Shown here piece by piece: positions 34,180 through 46,820 of a stretch of 64,000 nt of DNA. The stretch's first letter is position 1; each line of letters begins with the position of its first letter. The notes beneath the pieces are model-generated. The model saw only the letters and a list, made by a program, of their open reading frames with translations, did no database searches and was not told where the DNA came from. The stretch is from Viscum album (taxonomy: Eukaryota; Streptophyta; Magnoliopsida; Santalales; Viscaceae), in contig OY728157.1 of the NCBI GenBank assembly GCA_963277665.1, forward strand, positions 372,014,067-372,078,066, written 5' to 3'. A program made the translations under genes and the position numbers.

Positions 34180-37100
34180 TGTCATGAACTGCCTTGATGG
34201 GGCCTAGGCTGCAACTCTCCAAACCCACCTCTAATAGGCTAGAGGCTAGAGACTAATTCCAAAAAGGTATATCACATAGATTTGATGCTTTTTCCTAATG
34301 TAAACATATGTATTCACCCACAAACACATTGATAAAATAGTTCAAAGATACAAAAAGCTGGAAAATAAAATGAATGTATACATCTATCCCAAACCAAAGT
34401 ACAAAAAAAGTACTAAAAGACTAAATTGTTAAAAACACATTCCCAAAAAAACTATAAAAGATCCCAACCTTCTAAGAATGAAGGGATCACTATCAAAAGG
34501 AAATTTTGAAAAGCTCCTCGACCCAGCTTCAGTAAACACCACAGTCAATCTAGCTTACTAAGATCTGCCAGCCTTGGGTCCTCTAGGGGATCTGTTGAAA
34601 AGACTATGGTCTATAAAATACATAATATGTGTGGTAAAATACCATTCAGTGGTGAGTATAAGAATACTAATATGGAACCGAAAAACCCCAAAAGAAAATG
34701 TAGAAACTAAAATGAACCGGACCAATCAACCTAGCCATATGGAACCCAATCAAGTGATAAACTCTGTCTCAAAACATCCTCGGTAATACATGACTAGTCA
34801 GTAAGTCCACGAATGGTGTCAAGTTAGACATGTGAAAACATTGTAAGGATGACAATAATCACCAAATATATACTTGTCTTATAATCCTAGTCTCATGAGG
34901 ATCCAACCTCATAGTTAGTGACATGATTTTACTCGAGGCTCCAAAAGTAACACAAAACTAGAAGAAAACACTTCATAAGATCGTCCATCCCATATGGAAC
35001 CCATCCAAGAGATACACTCTATCATGAATAACTCACTATGCCCAACTCTAGTTCCTAGCACCATAGGTATTTCCATAACTAAGCTACGCCCTATGCAAGG
35101 TTGTAAGAACCCAAGTAGAGAATCCCACCCATCAACACTACACACATTTGAGGGATCACTACTTCCGACTATGCACTGCATGCATCCCCTCTAACGAGAG
35201 AAAGTGGAAGGACCCACACCTCTCCACCACCTAGTAAATCATGGATTACTAGCTCCTAACAAACCCAAAAAAACATTTATCACTTCTATATAGAGTGGGT
35301 CACACATTAATCCATCAAGTGAGAACTAAATCCTTACTAGGTATCACATGTAACTAGTAGAGTGGCCCACTTCCCATAATTATACTCAACATATGAGGGA
35401 AAATGAACTCTAATAAAGGACCCACACCCTGACATGGAAGGGGAGTGCTACTCTACATTATGAGGACCTACACCCTGGTAAAACAAGGGAGTACCACTCA
35501 AAGGATAGAGGATCCACACCTTGACCGGATATGGAATTACCAATCTACCATATTTGATCACTATTGGGGACCCACACCTTAACACAACAGAGAATTATGG
35601 ACCCCTGGCTATAGGACCAACTCCCTAGTGTGACAGGGGAGTACCAAATCTTCTGAAATAACAAATATGGAGGACCCACACTTTGGAACAATGGGAGATT
35701 TCAAAATAAAATGATAGAGCACATAGGCCCCAATATAGTATGGTAGTACCCACTCTACATATAAGTCACATAGGGAGGTCCCACTCCCAAACCCTGTAGG
35801 TGGGTACTGACTCCATGGATAGAAGACCTGCACCCTAGTCCAATAGGGAATTTCCTACTCTATCTAGTTAACAAAAATGGAGGTCTTATACCCTAACATG
35901 GTATAGGATCACTATCTCTAACTACATGAATGATATGGGTAACCCATGCCCCAACCTATTAGGGGAGTACCAACCCTAAGAGAACAACTGCATGGGTAGA
36001 GAACTTGTACGCACGATGTGGGGAGTCCCATCTCATCCAAAGTGTAGAGGTAAAAGAAACCTTTACTCTAATTCCATAGGAGAGTACTAGTACCAACATC
36101 TCTTTAAGAACCACACTAATCTATAACATCATTGATGAATCTCTGGATGTATTTTCATTCTTATCAAACCTCACATCATAACACCGCCACAGATTGGGGA
36201 CTCCCACCCTGATACAATAGGTGAGAACAACTATATAGCCCTAAAGAGTCCAAGGGACTCACATCCTAAGGTGAAAGGTAAGGGTAAAAACCCAACGTCA
36301 ACCCAGTGATCCACTGTGATCATTGCCCAAGTTTAAGCACCGCTGCTACAACATTGTTCTCAAAACACACCACACCATATCTCGTAGGTCTAAATGTAGG
36401 GTACCATCATCCTCTATGTAGAAAATTTCTCAAGATAGGCTACTCACATACCTAAATCCTTGTTCTAGAGAAAGAGATATGCAAGGAGGAATAACTCAAG
36501 AAGATATCCAAGATAGTACACAACATGAACTGGAGGAGACAAAGTGTGTGGACTCTCCCGTGCACCTACTTGTGTATCTTACTCACACATCATGGCTTTG
36601 CCATGTAGGGGTACCAAACATGTACTAACCATACATGGCATGTTCTGCCTCACCTGGCCCTCTGTTCGTGTTCTTTCTCAACACGTCCTGGAAAAACTTG
36701 TCACTCACATGTCGTGCATCCTATACTACACATCATGTTTTGGCTAAATGGTCACTGGTCCATGTGGTTTTCCCATTCCTATTTCTAACACCCCGTCTCG
36801 GGTTCTTTAGTTGTGTAGTTCTAGACAACCATGTATTATTTCATGTCTACCTTGGTCTTGTCCTATGGCCACACAACATGGGGCCACTACATGGCATGTA
36901 ACTCTTTTACTCAGTTTTTCATCCCCAAAATTCATATTCATCCTTGAACAAAAACAACAACATTTCCAATGGACTACACACGATGTTAACAGTAATTCCA
37001 TTCATGAATTGCCTTGAGATTCACCCGATTCACCCCAGTTTTCCCCAAAACCTATAGATCGACCTAGGAGGGTTCTCTATCAATTCTAATAGGGCACTGC

Positions 37101-37208
37101 AGCCTTAAAAAAGCATTACAAATGGGTTTTCGAATAAGACCTTAATCTTCAATCTTCTACAAAGAAATGTAAAATCTTTAGGTATAGAATGATTCCAGGA
37201 TCGTGTTG
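34180..37208 (-). repeat. Element C: 5' LTR, first part (up to the D insertion)
   Basis: Starts TGTCATGAACTG beside the primer binding site and matches the left LTR from 28,010 to about 31,010. The repetitive GGACCCACACC / GGGGAGTACC block is at about 35,330-35,960. Similarity ends exactly where element D begins and resumes at 43,749. The last five bases (37,204-37,208, TGTTG) form the left target duplication of D. Confidence 0.85.
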
Positions 37209-39585
37209 TGTAATGACTTAGATTTTCTTTAATATATTTTTAGAAATTATTTGGGAAAATTCCAAGTCCAGGGGCTAAGACGGCATGCGATTACAAGTCT
37301 TGGTGATCCATAATGAGTAATTAAAAAATGTTATGTTTTAATATCATTTGTGTGCGAATTTTCTGAAAAAGTTTAATAACACTTAAATGGGTGACCAAAT
37401 CAGATATCTGGGGGCATTTTTGATCTCATAGCAGTGGATTTACCCAAGGTGTGACTTAACTTTATTCGGTGTGGGTCTTCTGTGGAAGAACCCAAAAATG
37501 GAATAACCATAAATAAAATTATTTCATATTTAAAATTCTAATAACTCAAATGGTAAGGCATATTGGAAATTTGAGACCATCGTTGAGTTATCAAAAGGGT
37601 GTTTTCTATAGGAGAGGCCTAACCTAGTCTGGTGCAAGCCAGCTACGAAATATGGTTTTTGGATGTGTATGTCATTAAAATATTTTATAAAAATATTTTA
37701 TTTAACATTAAGTGACTACACAGGAGTGATTCCCATTTTAATTCAGCCTTTTCCAAAATCTAGGGTTATCTCCATAACCCTGAAGTTCCCATAAGGTAAG
37801 GATAAGGGGGATATCTCACCAAAGATGATGGATCGGAGGTCAGAACTCAAATCAATCATCGACGAACGACGATAATGCTGCTTCACCCTTCATCAACGAC
37901 CCATCCAAACCCCAAGTAGGGTGTTGTATCATTCTGATTATTTCCCCGCTCTTAATTTTCAATGAAGAACATGGACCAACCCATGAACAGTTTGATCCAC
38001 GGTTTGATTATTCTTGTAGGACGGGTAATTATACGGGTTGAATATCGTGGATGATTTATATCTAGAGATTTGATTTTTTTCCTCCCCATTCTTGAATTCT
38101 AACATGAACAGATCAAGTACGACATGAAAAAATCCCATATTTATTCTTTGGGTTTTATTGTTTTTTATCTCTTTCCCTCAATTTTCTTTCATACTTCATT
38201 ATTCATGAAGTACGGATGAGGGATCATTGTACCTTCTAACTGTGGTGCAACAATTTGAGACCATGGATTTGACACTGTGGAGGTGCAACACGAATGGCGG
38301 GGTGAAATTGGCCAAGGCAACGGCCTGTGGAAGTGAAATACGGTCGGTAGAGTGGTATAATTGGTTAGATCAGGTGGTGGAATGAGGTCGGTCAAGGTTG
38401 TAAAGTGAGGCGGCCAGCCCAAGTAGGGTGCGATCTGGACTACATGCCACCAGGAGGGCGGTTGGCGGCGGAGGTAGAAACGACCCAATGGGAGGTTGGG
38501 CCAAGAAGAGCACAAAGAATAACAGTCGTTGAAAGGATGGATGGTGGAAGAGTGTGAGGCCACAATACAAGCAAGACCGTGTGGTAGCCCACGATGGAGG
38601 AGGTCGTAGGTTGTGATCAGGGATGTGGCCACTAGGGGCTGCATATGTGGTGGCCAGCCTGCGTGGAACCCACGATGGTGAAAGTCGTGGGGAGTGGACT
38701 GGAGTGTGGTGTCATCCGCAATGAATGTGGTAGCCACATTAACCATGAGTACATAGCTGGTCCATGCACTGAAGGAGTCGGCACACATGCATTAGGCCGA
38801 GCTGGAGGGACAGGCTGCTCTAGTGGCCTGGTGGGATAGGTCTAGCAGTCTAATAGATTGTAGTCTAGTGGACCACGGTCTAGTGGACTGCGGCCTAGCT
38901 AAACAAGCTACCAGGTCTAGTGGTCTAACGAGGTTACGCCAAACTCGGCCCCAACCGATAGAGTCTGGTTGGGTCAATCGAACCAGATCGGGTTGGGTCA
39001 GACCCAGACTGGGCCATACCCTTTTTACAATATTGGCCATATTTTTCAAATGGGAGGTTTGTTGGACAAGATATATATTGATATGGGACCCTTATGGTGG
39101 GTAGGTCTTTTTGAGATGTCTAATTGAGATTTTAGTTGGAATGTAAGAGGTTGAGAGCATACCCTTGGTCTTTTCCTATGAGTCTTTGATGCATGATCTC
39201 ATTCCCGTCATAGGGGATGACTTATATTTTGAAGTAAGTTGTCTCGTCCCAACATCGACAGTGGACTCAGCAGGTTTAAGCATGTACCATACTGAGAGGC
39301 CTGATTGGTCCCCACTTCTCTTCATGGTACCATAGATCGGTTTTGTGGAAAACGTGAGACCAGTATTTACACAGAAACATATCCCTTATCTAGGATGATT
39401 TTTCTAGTACAGTGAGGAGTCCCCCTAGTGATCCCTTAGTGTATAGTACCCCCTATCCGTGTATCGAGATCATATTCATTCTATTATACACTACTAGACC
39501 TGACAAGGGTTATTCAAGCATTTTTCAGTGGTTGATGTTTGGTTGTGGCTTGATGACTACATGACTTCGTGGCTACATGACTTAT

Positions 39586-39711
39586 TGACACTCCATTTGT
39601 TATCTACACTCCATGTGTTATAGACAGTTCGTGTGTTACCGACACTACATGTGTTACCGACACTCCGTGTGTTATCAAAACTGCATGTCATAGTGAGACT
39701 AGATGTCTAAG
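39586..39711. repeat. 18-bp minisatellite, 7 units (D 5' LTR)
   Basis: Seven successive 18-base units of the form CGACACTCCATGTGTTAC with substitutions. The unit length is a multiple of three, so frames stay open on both strands. Confidence 0.92.
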
Positions 39712-40360
39712 GGGAACTATGTAACATGTTGAGACCCTAGTTTTCTCTTGGGTACTTTTGGTAGACCTGTTCTATGTGCTTCTATCAGATAGCTCGAGGA
39801 GTGAGAACCCCTAGAATGAGAGTGATATGATCAGAACCATATAGTTGTAAGTGGATGATACCATGATTCTTGGAATCCTATACAAGTATACCTAGATATT
39901 ATTATAATATTTTTTGTAGACATAAACATGTGGTGATATGATTGTGTCTTCTTAGTGAAGTTTCCAATGTGGTCTTTTACTTTTTGTTTTGGGGTGTCCT
40001 ACTGAGTATTGTTTTACTCACCCTTGCATGGTCTTTCCTGCAAATTTCGTGTCTTGTACAGACCGTTGATGCTTTGACAGATTACTAGGTGTACCAGGAC
40101 TATGTGGTTATTAGAGAGAGACCATATAGTTGGGAAGTTCTTTTATGGATTAAGATAGCTATTTATGTACCTACCATTCAGGTGGGGTTTTCTTTATATG
40201 AACTTCAGGACCTTGTACTATAGACTCTTTCTTTTTGGTGGGCTTGTATTCTGGCCCAGTTGTACTTTACTTTCCGATCATACTCTATTATTGGTATCTT
40301 AGTATATTCATGATGTATTTAATTATTGTTTTTACATTTTAGTATTTTGGGGCTTAGAGA

Positions 40361-40377
40361 TGTGTGTGTGTGTGTGT
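40361..40377. repeat. GT microsatellite
   Basis: A run of eight TG dinucleotides in the first LTR of D. The second LTR has a non-repetitive GATGTGTGCATTTG at the same place. Confidence 0.9.
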
Positions 40378-40459
40378 AGGTACTTAGGCAAATGTCTCAC
40401 ATTTGTGGGATATTCTTACTCGGTGCTAGTCGCCAGCCCCTAACCTATTGGAGGTGGGA

Positions 40460-40497
40460 TTAGTACATAGGATAACGACTCCCTAATGTGGGGAGAA
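40460..40497 (+). other. Element D: remnant of the internal region with polypurine tract
   Basis: About 38 bases remain between the two LTRs. The last 13 (40,485-40,497) read AATGTGGGGAGAA, matching the C polypurine tract AAGGTGGGGAAAA and standing directly before the second LTR. This shows that an internal region once existed. Confidence 0.75.
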
Positions 40498-43400
40498 TAT
40501 AATGTCTCATATTTTTTGAAATTTATTTTTAGAAATTATTTGGAAAATTTCCATGACAAGGTGCTGAGACGGCATGCGATTCTGATGCCGGATGTGCCCA
40601 GAACAATTCGTTGAAAAATGTGATGTTTTAATAGCACACACATGTGAATTTTTTGAGAAGTTAGAATAATTCATAAATAGGATCCCATATTAGAAATATG
40701 ATGTCACTATTGAGCTCATATAAATGGATTTACCCTAGGTGCCACATAACTTTAGTCAGCACGAGTCTTCAGTGGAAAACCCCAAAAGGGTATGACCATA
40801 AATAAAATAATTAAATAAAAATATTTTATTATAAAAATTATAATAAATCATAAATGTTAACTCAGATTTGGAAATCTGAAACTACTGTTGAGTTCGTAAA
40901 GGGATGTTTTCCTTAGGCGAGGCCTAACCTCAGCCGACGCAGGCTAGTTCTAAAAGATATTTTTTGGATGTGAACGTAATTAAAATGATTATTTAACGTT
41001 ATGTGATGATGAAAAGATAGATCCCCTTTTTAATAATTTTTTTTCATAAATCGGTGTATATCACCCTAACCTTGTAGCTTTCTTAAGGTAGGGAGAAATT
41101 GCCTCTCTCACCTATGATGACAGATCGAAGGTCAGAACTTGAATGAAACATCGACGAATGACGACAACATGGCTTCGGAATGATCAATAACTGATCCAAA
41201 CCATAGGTAGGGTGTTTTTTATTTATGATTCTTTCCCTTCTATTAATTTTTAATGAAGAACATGAACCAACCTAGGAATAGGTTGATATGTGGTTCAATC
41301 ATTCTTGCGGGATGAGTAATTTTGTGGGTTGAATATCGATGATGATTTCTATTTAGATATTTGATTCGTTTCCTCCCCATTATTCAATTATAACATGAAT
41401 GGATCAAATACAACATGAACAAGGCCATGATCCGGTCTTTGGATGTTCTTGTGCGTTTATTTCTTTCCCCCAATTTTCTTGTGTTCTTCATTTATCGCGA
41501 TGTATGGATCAGGGATCGTTGTGCCTTTAATCTGTGGAATAATGATCTGAGACCGGGGATTCGACACTGTGGAGGTGAGACAATAAAGGCACAATAGAAT
41601 TGGTCAAGGCAATGGCCTACGATGGTGCAAGGAGGTGAATGGAGTGGTGGCTCCATTTGGATCAGGTGGCACTATGAGGCCAGTCTAAGCGGCAAAGTAA
41701 GGTGGTCAGCCCATACAGGGTGTGAGACTGATGGCAGGCTGCTGGCAAGGCAGCTGGTTGAGGAGGCACAAAAGGCCCGATGGGAGTCTAGGTTAGGAAG
41801 AGCGCAGAGTAGGACAGTCGGCGGTGGGGTACGAGGCTACGGTCTAGGTGGGACTGCATAGGAGCCCGCGACGGTGGAGTCCGCAAGCAGTCTTCAAGGA
41901 CATGGCCATTGGGGGATGCGTACATGGCTACTTTCCCATGTGGATCCCATGGTGTCAAAATCTATGGGGAGGGGGTCAGGATGTGGCGTTGTTCACATTG
42001 AACGCAATAGATGCATTGACTAGGAGCACATTGTCAGGCTGCACACTGAAGGAGTCGGCCCGCATGCAGTGGGTCGGGCTGGAGATTTGAGCTACTCCAA
42101 TGGACCATAGCCCCGCAGGACAATCCCAACAAGCTAACTCAATGGTCCAAGGGGTTAGGATAGACTGGTCCAAAATAGACAGGTTCAGATCGGGTTGGCC
42201 GAACTGGACTGGGTCTGGTCGGACCGAGACCATGCCAAACCATTTTTACAAAATTAGCCATATATTTCAAATGGGAGGTCCATTTGACAATCCTTCTATG
42301 GAATTGGGACCCTTTTGATATATCAGTCCTTTTGAGATTTCTTGGGGGTTTTAGTTGTATAAGAAGAGGTTGAGAGAATAATCTTGGTGTTTTCTTATGA
42401 GGGTTTGATGTAGGATCATAATTCTATCCTAGAGGATTCCCTATATTCTAATGTGAGTTTTCTCATCCTGACATAAATAGTTGAATCAGGGGGTTGGGGA
42501 GTGTATCATACTAAGAGGCCCATTCAGTCCTCTCATACTTTCATCGAACATTAGATAGGGTTTTTGGACAAGATGTGACAAATACTTACATGGGAACCTA
42601 TCCCCTATTTAGGATGATGTTTTCAGTAGGTCGAGGAGTCCCCCCAATGATCCCTAGGCATGGAGTACCCTCTATCTATGTATCGAGATCAGATTCTTTC
42701 TGTTCTACATGACTAGTACTGAGTAGTGTGCTTCAGGAAGTTTTTTGTGGTTGATGTTTGGTTGTGGATTGGTGACTACATGAATTGGGGGATACATGAC
42801 ATATCGACACTCCATGTGTTATTGACACTCTATGTGTTACCGACACTCCATGTGTTACTGACACTCCATGTGTTACCGACACTTCGTGTGTTACTAACAC
42901 TCTGTGTGTTATAGAAACTCCATGTCTTAGCGAGACTAGATGTCTTTGGGAATATATGAAACTTTTCAAGACACTAGTGTTCTCTTGGATACTTTTGGTA
43001 AAACTATTCTATGTGCTTCTATCAAATATCTCAAGGAGTGATATCTCCCAGAATGAGCGTACTATGAGCGGAACCGTGTTGCTAGAAGTGGATGAGACCT
43101 TGAGTGTTTAAATAATTTATGAGTATAACTAGATTTTCTTTTTATATGTGTTGTAGACATATACCATTGTTTAGCTGATAGTATCTTCTTAGTGATGTTT
43201 CCTCTGCACTCTTTTACTTTTTGTTTTGTGGTGTCCTAAAGAGCATTGTTTTACTCACCCCTACATGGTCTTTTCCGGTACGTGTCATGTTTTATGTAGA
43301 CCATCAACTATTTGATAGATTCTTAGGTGGACCAGGACCAGGTGGTGCTTATAGAGAGACCATCTAGTTGATTTATGATCCTGCAACTTTAGACACCTAT

Positions 43401-43748
43401 TTTCGTACCAACCCTTCAGGTGGGGTTTTTTACAGATGATATTTAAGAACTTGTACTATAGACTCTTTATTTTTGGTGGGCTTCTATCCTGGACCACTTG
43501 TACTTTACTAAACTTTACATTCATATCATACTATTTGGTTAGTATCTTAGTGTATTCATGCATTTTTTACTTAGTGGTTTTACATTTCAGTATTTTGGTC
43601 TTTGAGATGTGTGCATTTGTACAGGTACTAAGGAAAATTCTTCCCATTTTTGGGATATGCCTACTCCGTGATAGTCTACATCCTCTATCCTATTAGAGGT
43701 GGTCTTGGGGTAGTCACATCATTTTCCCCTCTGGGATGGTTCGTGACA
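40498..43748 (+). repeat. Element D: 3' LTR
   Basis: Direct copy of 37,209-40,459 and complete at its end (GGTTCGTGACA). It contains the same 18-bp minisatellite with one more unit at 42,805-42,948. Differences from the first LTR are frequent (roughly 15-20% where compared), so D is also old, but by nesting it is younger than C. Confidence 0.82.
42805..42948. repeat. 18-bp minisatellite, 8 units (D 3' LTR)
   Basis: Eight 18-base units of the CGACACTCCATGTGTTAC type, one more than in the other LTR. The short open frames over it on both strands (42,726-42,914 and 42,733-42,969) are a product of the repeat and not genes. Confidence 0.93.
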
Positions 43749-44260
43749 TGTTTCTCCTTGATCTGATGATGATCATCACTGAGAAAGAAGATCCGTAACA
43801 CTTTGTCACTTTGAGTTGGCCTCATTTTTATCTGTCATCCAAAGCGGTAGAGGAGAGGGATACTATTCTTGTTCCATGCACCAAACATGGAAGGGATATG
43901 AATTTAGGTTATTTTATATTAATTAAATTTTCATTTAGTTATCAATTCCACCGCATGACGTCCTACCAACTCACCTCTTACTAAACCCCCATCACTAACA
44001 GGAGTAATGGCATTCCTAGGGTATACATGATGTTTTGAACTCAACCACAGTCTCCGAATTTTGATTTGAGTCTCTACATAGGTTTTATTTCATGCTTCAA
44101 TAGAAAATTTGTACCCATGATAAAAAAATCATTAATATTTTCAAAATCATTCCACTAAGGATCTCCGAGACCCAGAATCCTATGCCGACTCAACACCTGG
44201 TTTAGGAAATATTCTTATAAATATTCCAAAGTTTTATATGTAAAAACTTGAGTCACTACA
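43749..44260 (-). repeat. Element C: 5' LTR, second part (after the D insertion)
   Basis: Continues the C LTR: it matches about 31,010-31,411 of the left copy, including ATGCCGACTCAACAC, GGAAATATTCTTA and the terminal GAGTCACTACA. The first five bases (TGTTT) are the right target duplication of D. Confidence 0.8.
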
Positions 44261-46394
44261 TAAATAATGTCTGAGATGATACTCCAAACATGGTTTCCAG
44301 TTCATCACATCTAATTATATGCTGAGGAACTTGTTATTCCTCCCCTGAATGAAATTTCTTAAAAGCACTTGACCCAACCTACCAATGTGTTATCACTTTC
44401 CCAACCATGATTCCTTAAAACCTAGTGGAATCATGAAAATGATCAAAACCCACATTCAAATCTAAACCAAAATCTCATGTATTTACATGGTTGAATCCTA
44501 AATTGATCCATCCAACTGTCAGGATCCAACCTCAATCATTGATTCACCACCAATCTGACTCACTCTAGGATCATGCTACCATTATCTTCAGTTTGTTTTT
44601 GATACACGAGGTCCATCCAAAACTACACTTGAATCCCCTAATCAGGTCTACCCACTCACTAGCATTCCATTACCTCCTCAATCTTTAACTGACCGGTTCC
44701 ACTACACCCATTAGTGTAACCTATAAAATGATCCCTACCATAGGAGTATCCTTATCATCATAATCCTAAACTAAACACTTGATCTCTCTCTTACACATAT
44801 CATCTGTTACCATGTGTAACAATTGTTAATAACTAATCCCCTCACACTCATGTTCCAAACATGAAACCACAATCACTTTCACCAAGTTGATTCCCAACCA
44901 CACCTATCAAACCAAAAACATTGAAGCATCAACAACTAATTCATTTTGAGACTTATGGTTCTTTCCACCATAAGACTCTCCTAACAATGGTTGACTCTAA
45001 TTAGTGTTGATCCATGTTATAGGAATCACTCATAGAAAACAAAACTCAATTTTTAGACAATGTAAAATAATAAAATGCACAAAAAATGGTCCATCCCAGG
45101 AAATCATCAATACCACATCAAGGGTTCTTAAAATTGAACCCACCAAAAAAAATATTGTTATTAAATTTATAAGATAAGAATCAAACATTCACAAGACCTC
45201 CAAAATCATCTCTATAAAATCATCAATGGCGTATCTATTAAACAAAATATCCAACACCTAGGTCATCCTGGTCTATCACAAAAAACCAAGAAACCTTAGT
45301 CTATAAAGGAACCAATAATCTTTTCCATCTACTATCCAACATTAGTCAACACCTACCAATCACACATGGAAATCCCAAATAAACATGACAACCAAGATGA
45401 GAAAAAAATTCAAAAATCCAAATCACTCCTTTAAAAAGTAAAATATACAACCGATATGGTTTACATGGTATCGGACACTTATGTTTAATGCCAAATTTAA
45501 ATCACTTTACACATGGAGAATTCGACTAAGTTTTCAAAACAACCCTTGGAATCAAATTTTTTTCAAAAACCAAAATCACCCAGAATCCATGACATAGCTA
45601 GTCCATTTCCCCCAAAAAATCCCATTTCCAAAGTTCATTTTGAAGTAAAATTTCAAAATCAATTTCCTTACACATTTCTAAAAACCCTAAATTCAAATTC
45701 ATTTTAAAATCCCATGCTCCACAATACATTTAAATTAAAACTAACTCTCAAAACAATTTTCCACATACCTCATAAAAACACAAAAGTTTTATTTTGAAAA
45801 CCAGGTTTTTATCAAAATTCCAACCATCCCAAAAAACTATTTCCTTATGGTGTCCAAGAATCACATCATAATCAATAAAATAATCCCCATGTATCAATAA
45901 TAATTTGATCATCCATTATATTATAATTGATAAATATTATATTATATTATAATTTGATTCAATTAATAATGGATTATGAAGATGAATTATTTAAAACAAA
46001 ATCACCCATAGGTATTTGTATCATGATCTAAGCATGCCACTATCAAGATGCATGAACAACTCAATGACTCCCACTCAAGCCCCATGACTGATCAGAATTA
46101 TCATCCATCCCAAATGAGATTCTAGATCCAAAACAGAACCTCACTCAACCTAGTGTACATAATCCCAAAACTTGATATACATTTGAATATTAGATTTCAA
46201 CTGATGTCCTATTTTCTATGAATCCGCTTGATCTTCCACTTGAATATTATAAACCTAACTCTATCATTATCCAACACTATCCTATCCAAGATCATGCTTT
46301 GATTCAAATTTTTAATTCCCTAACCCATACATCCCAAATGGAACACAAGTGGGGATGATACATAACCTTAACATTCCCATAATTTAGAGCCTTT
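44261..46394. other. Decayed DNA, target duplication then no gene recognised
   Basis: The first five bases (TAAAT) are the right target duplication of C. The rest is AT- and C-rich on the plus strand with no protein motif on either strand. The part around 45,500-45,800 resembles LTR leader sequence in style. Confidence 0.45.
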
Positions 46395-46820
46395 TGACTA
46401 GGGGATATGTCCAAATAAAATCATTGGGAAACTATACCCTCTAATTAATCCCAATGGTTATGCCCAAATTCTACCAAAAATTTAGCATGACTCTTTCATA
46501 TATCATACATCCTAAAATAATTGTAGACATAAAATAAGAATCCCCATAAGAACCCACAATCCAGAATACAAAGTAAAAAATATACCTATATGATATAACA
46601 AACATAACAAAAATTATTAGTAATAAACAAAAATGTAATCGTCATATAATAAACAATACATTGGCTAGTTCATATTGAACAATAACTGAAAATAAAACTA
46701 TACAACCTTTTTCCTAACTCATATAATCAACCAAACAAATCTGCATCTTCCATAACCTTCCAAACCTGTACAACCTATTTAGATCCAATATATACCTATT
46801 CCTGAATAGGAAACATGAAG
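46395..46820 (+). repeat. Dispersed repeat R2, copy 2
   Basis: Homologous to 22,835-23,230 in the same orientation (see that entry). Confidence 0.6.

Larger units (their letters stand above)
37209..40459 (+). repeat. Element D: 5' LTR, missing its last ~45 bases
   Basis: Begins TGTAATGACTTAG and matches the second copy through CTATTGGAGGTGGG (about 40,445-40,458), then stops short of the GGTTCGTGACA end. It contains an 18-bp minisatellite at 39,586-39,711 and a GT tract at 40,361-40,377. A GC-richer middle (about 38,200-39,000) gives open frames of up to 199 codons, which the second copy does not preserve, so I do not call them genes. Confidence 0.82.
37209..43748 (+). mobile_element. Element D: internally deleted relative of C, nested in the C LTR in opposite orientation
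   Basis: Two direct copies of about 3.25 kb run head to tail: 37,209-40,459 and 40,498-43,748. Their ends (starts near TAATGACTTAG / TAATGTCTCAT, end GGTTCGTGACA) are the reverse complement of the C LTR ends, so D is the same family on the plus strand. Between them is only about 38 bp, which includes a polypurine tract. The element is bounded by TGTTG (37,204-37,208) and TGTTT (43,749-43,753), a target duplication with one mismatch. I infer that a deletion removed the last 45 or so bases of the first LTR plus nearly the whole internal region. The alternative of a tandem LTR array is less likely because the polypurine tract is retained. Confidence 0.82.
28010..44260 (-). mobile_element. Element C: old long-LTR retrotransposon, interrupted by element D
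   Basis: Two homologous LTRs flank a 2.77-kb internal region with a primer binding site at its right end, a gag relic, and a polypurine tract at its left end, so C reads on the minus strand. The left LTR is continuous (28,010-31,411). The right LTR is in two parts (34,180-37,208 and 43,749-44,260), separated by D. Together the parts give about 3.5 kb, matching the 3.4-kb left copy. The LTRs differ at roughly a fifth of positions where I compared, so the insertion is old. As in B, I see only gag and no pol. It may be a gag-only element from the start or may have lost pol later. Confidence 0.85.

Noticed and set aside
38189..38788. 199-codon minus-strand open frame in the D 5' LTR
   Set aside because: It lies in a GC-richer part of an LTR, is not kept in the second LTR, overlaps other chance frames and has no recognisable domain.
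42726..42969. Open frames on both strands with a 6-residue periodicity
   Set aside because: They are produced by the 18-bp minisatellite, whose length is a multiple of three.
37209..43748. Simple tandem duplication of host DNA
   Set aside because: The ends match the C LTR ends in reverse, a polypurine tract stands at the junction, and a target duplication flanks the pair, so two LTRs of one element explain it better.
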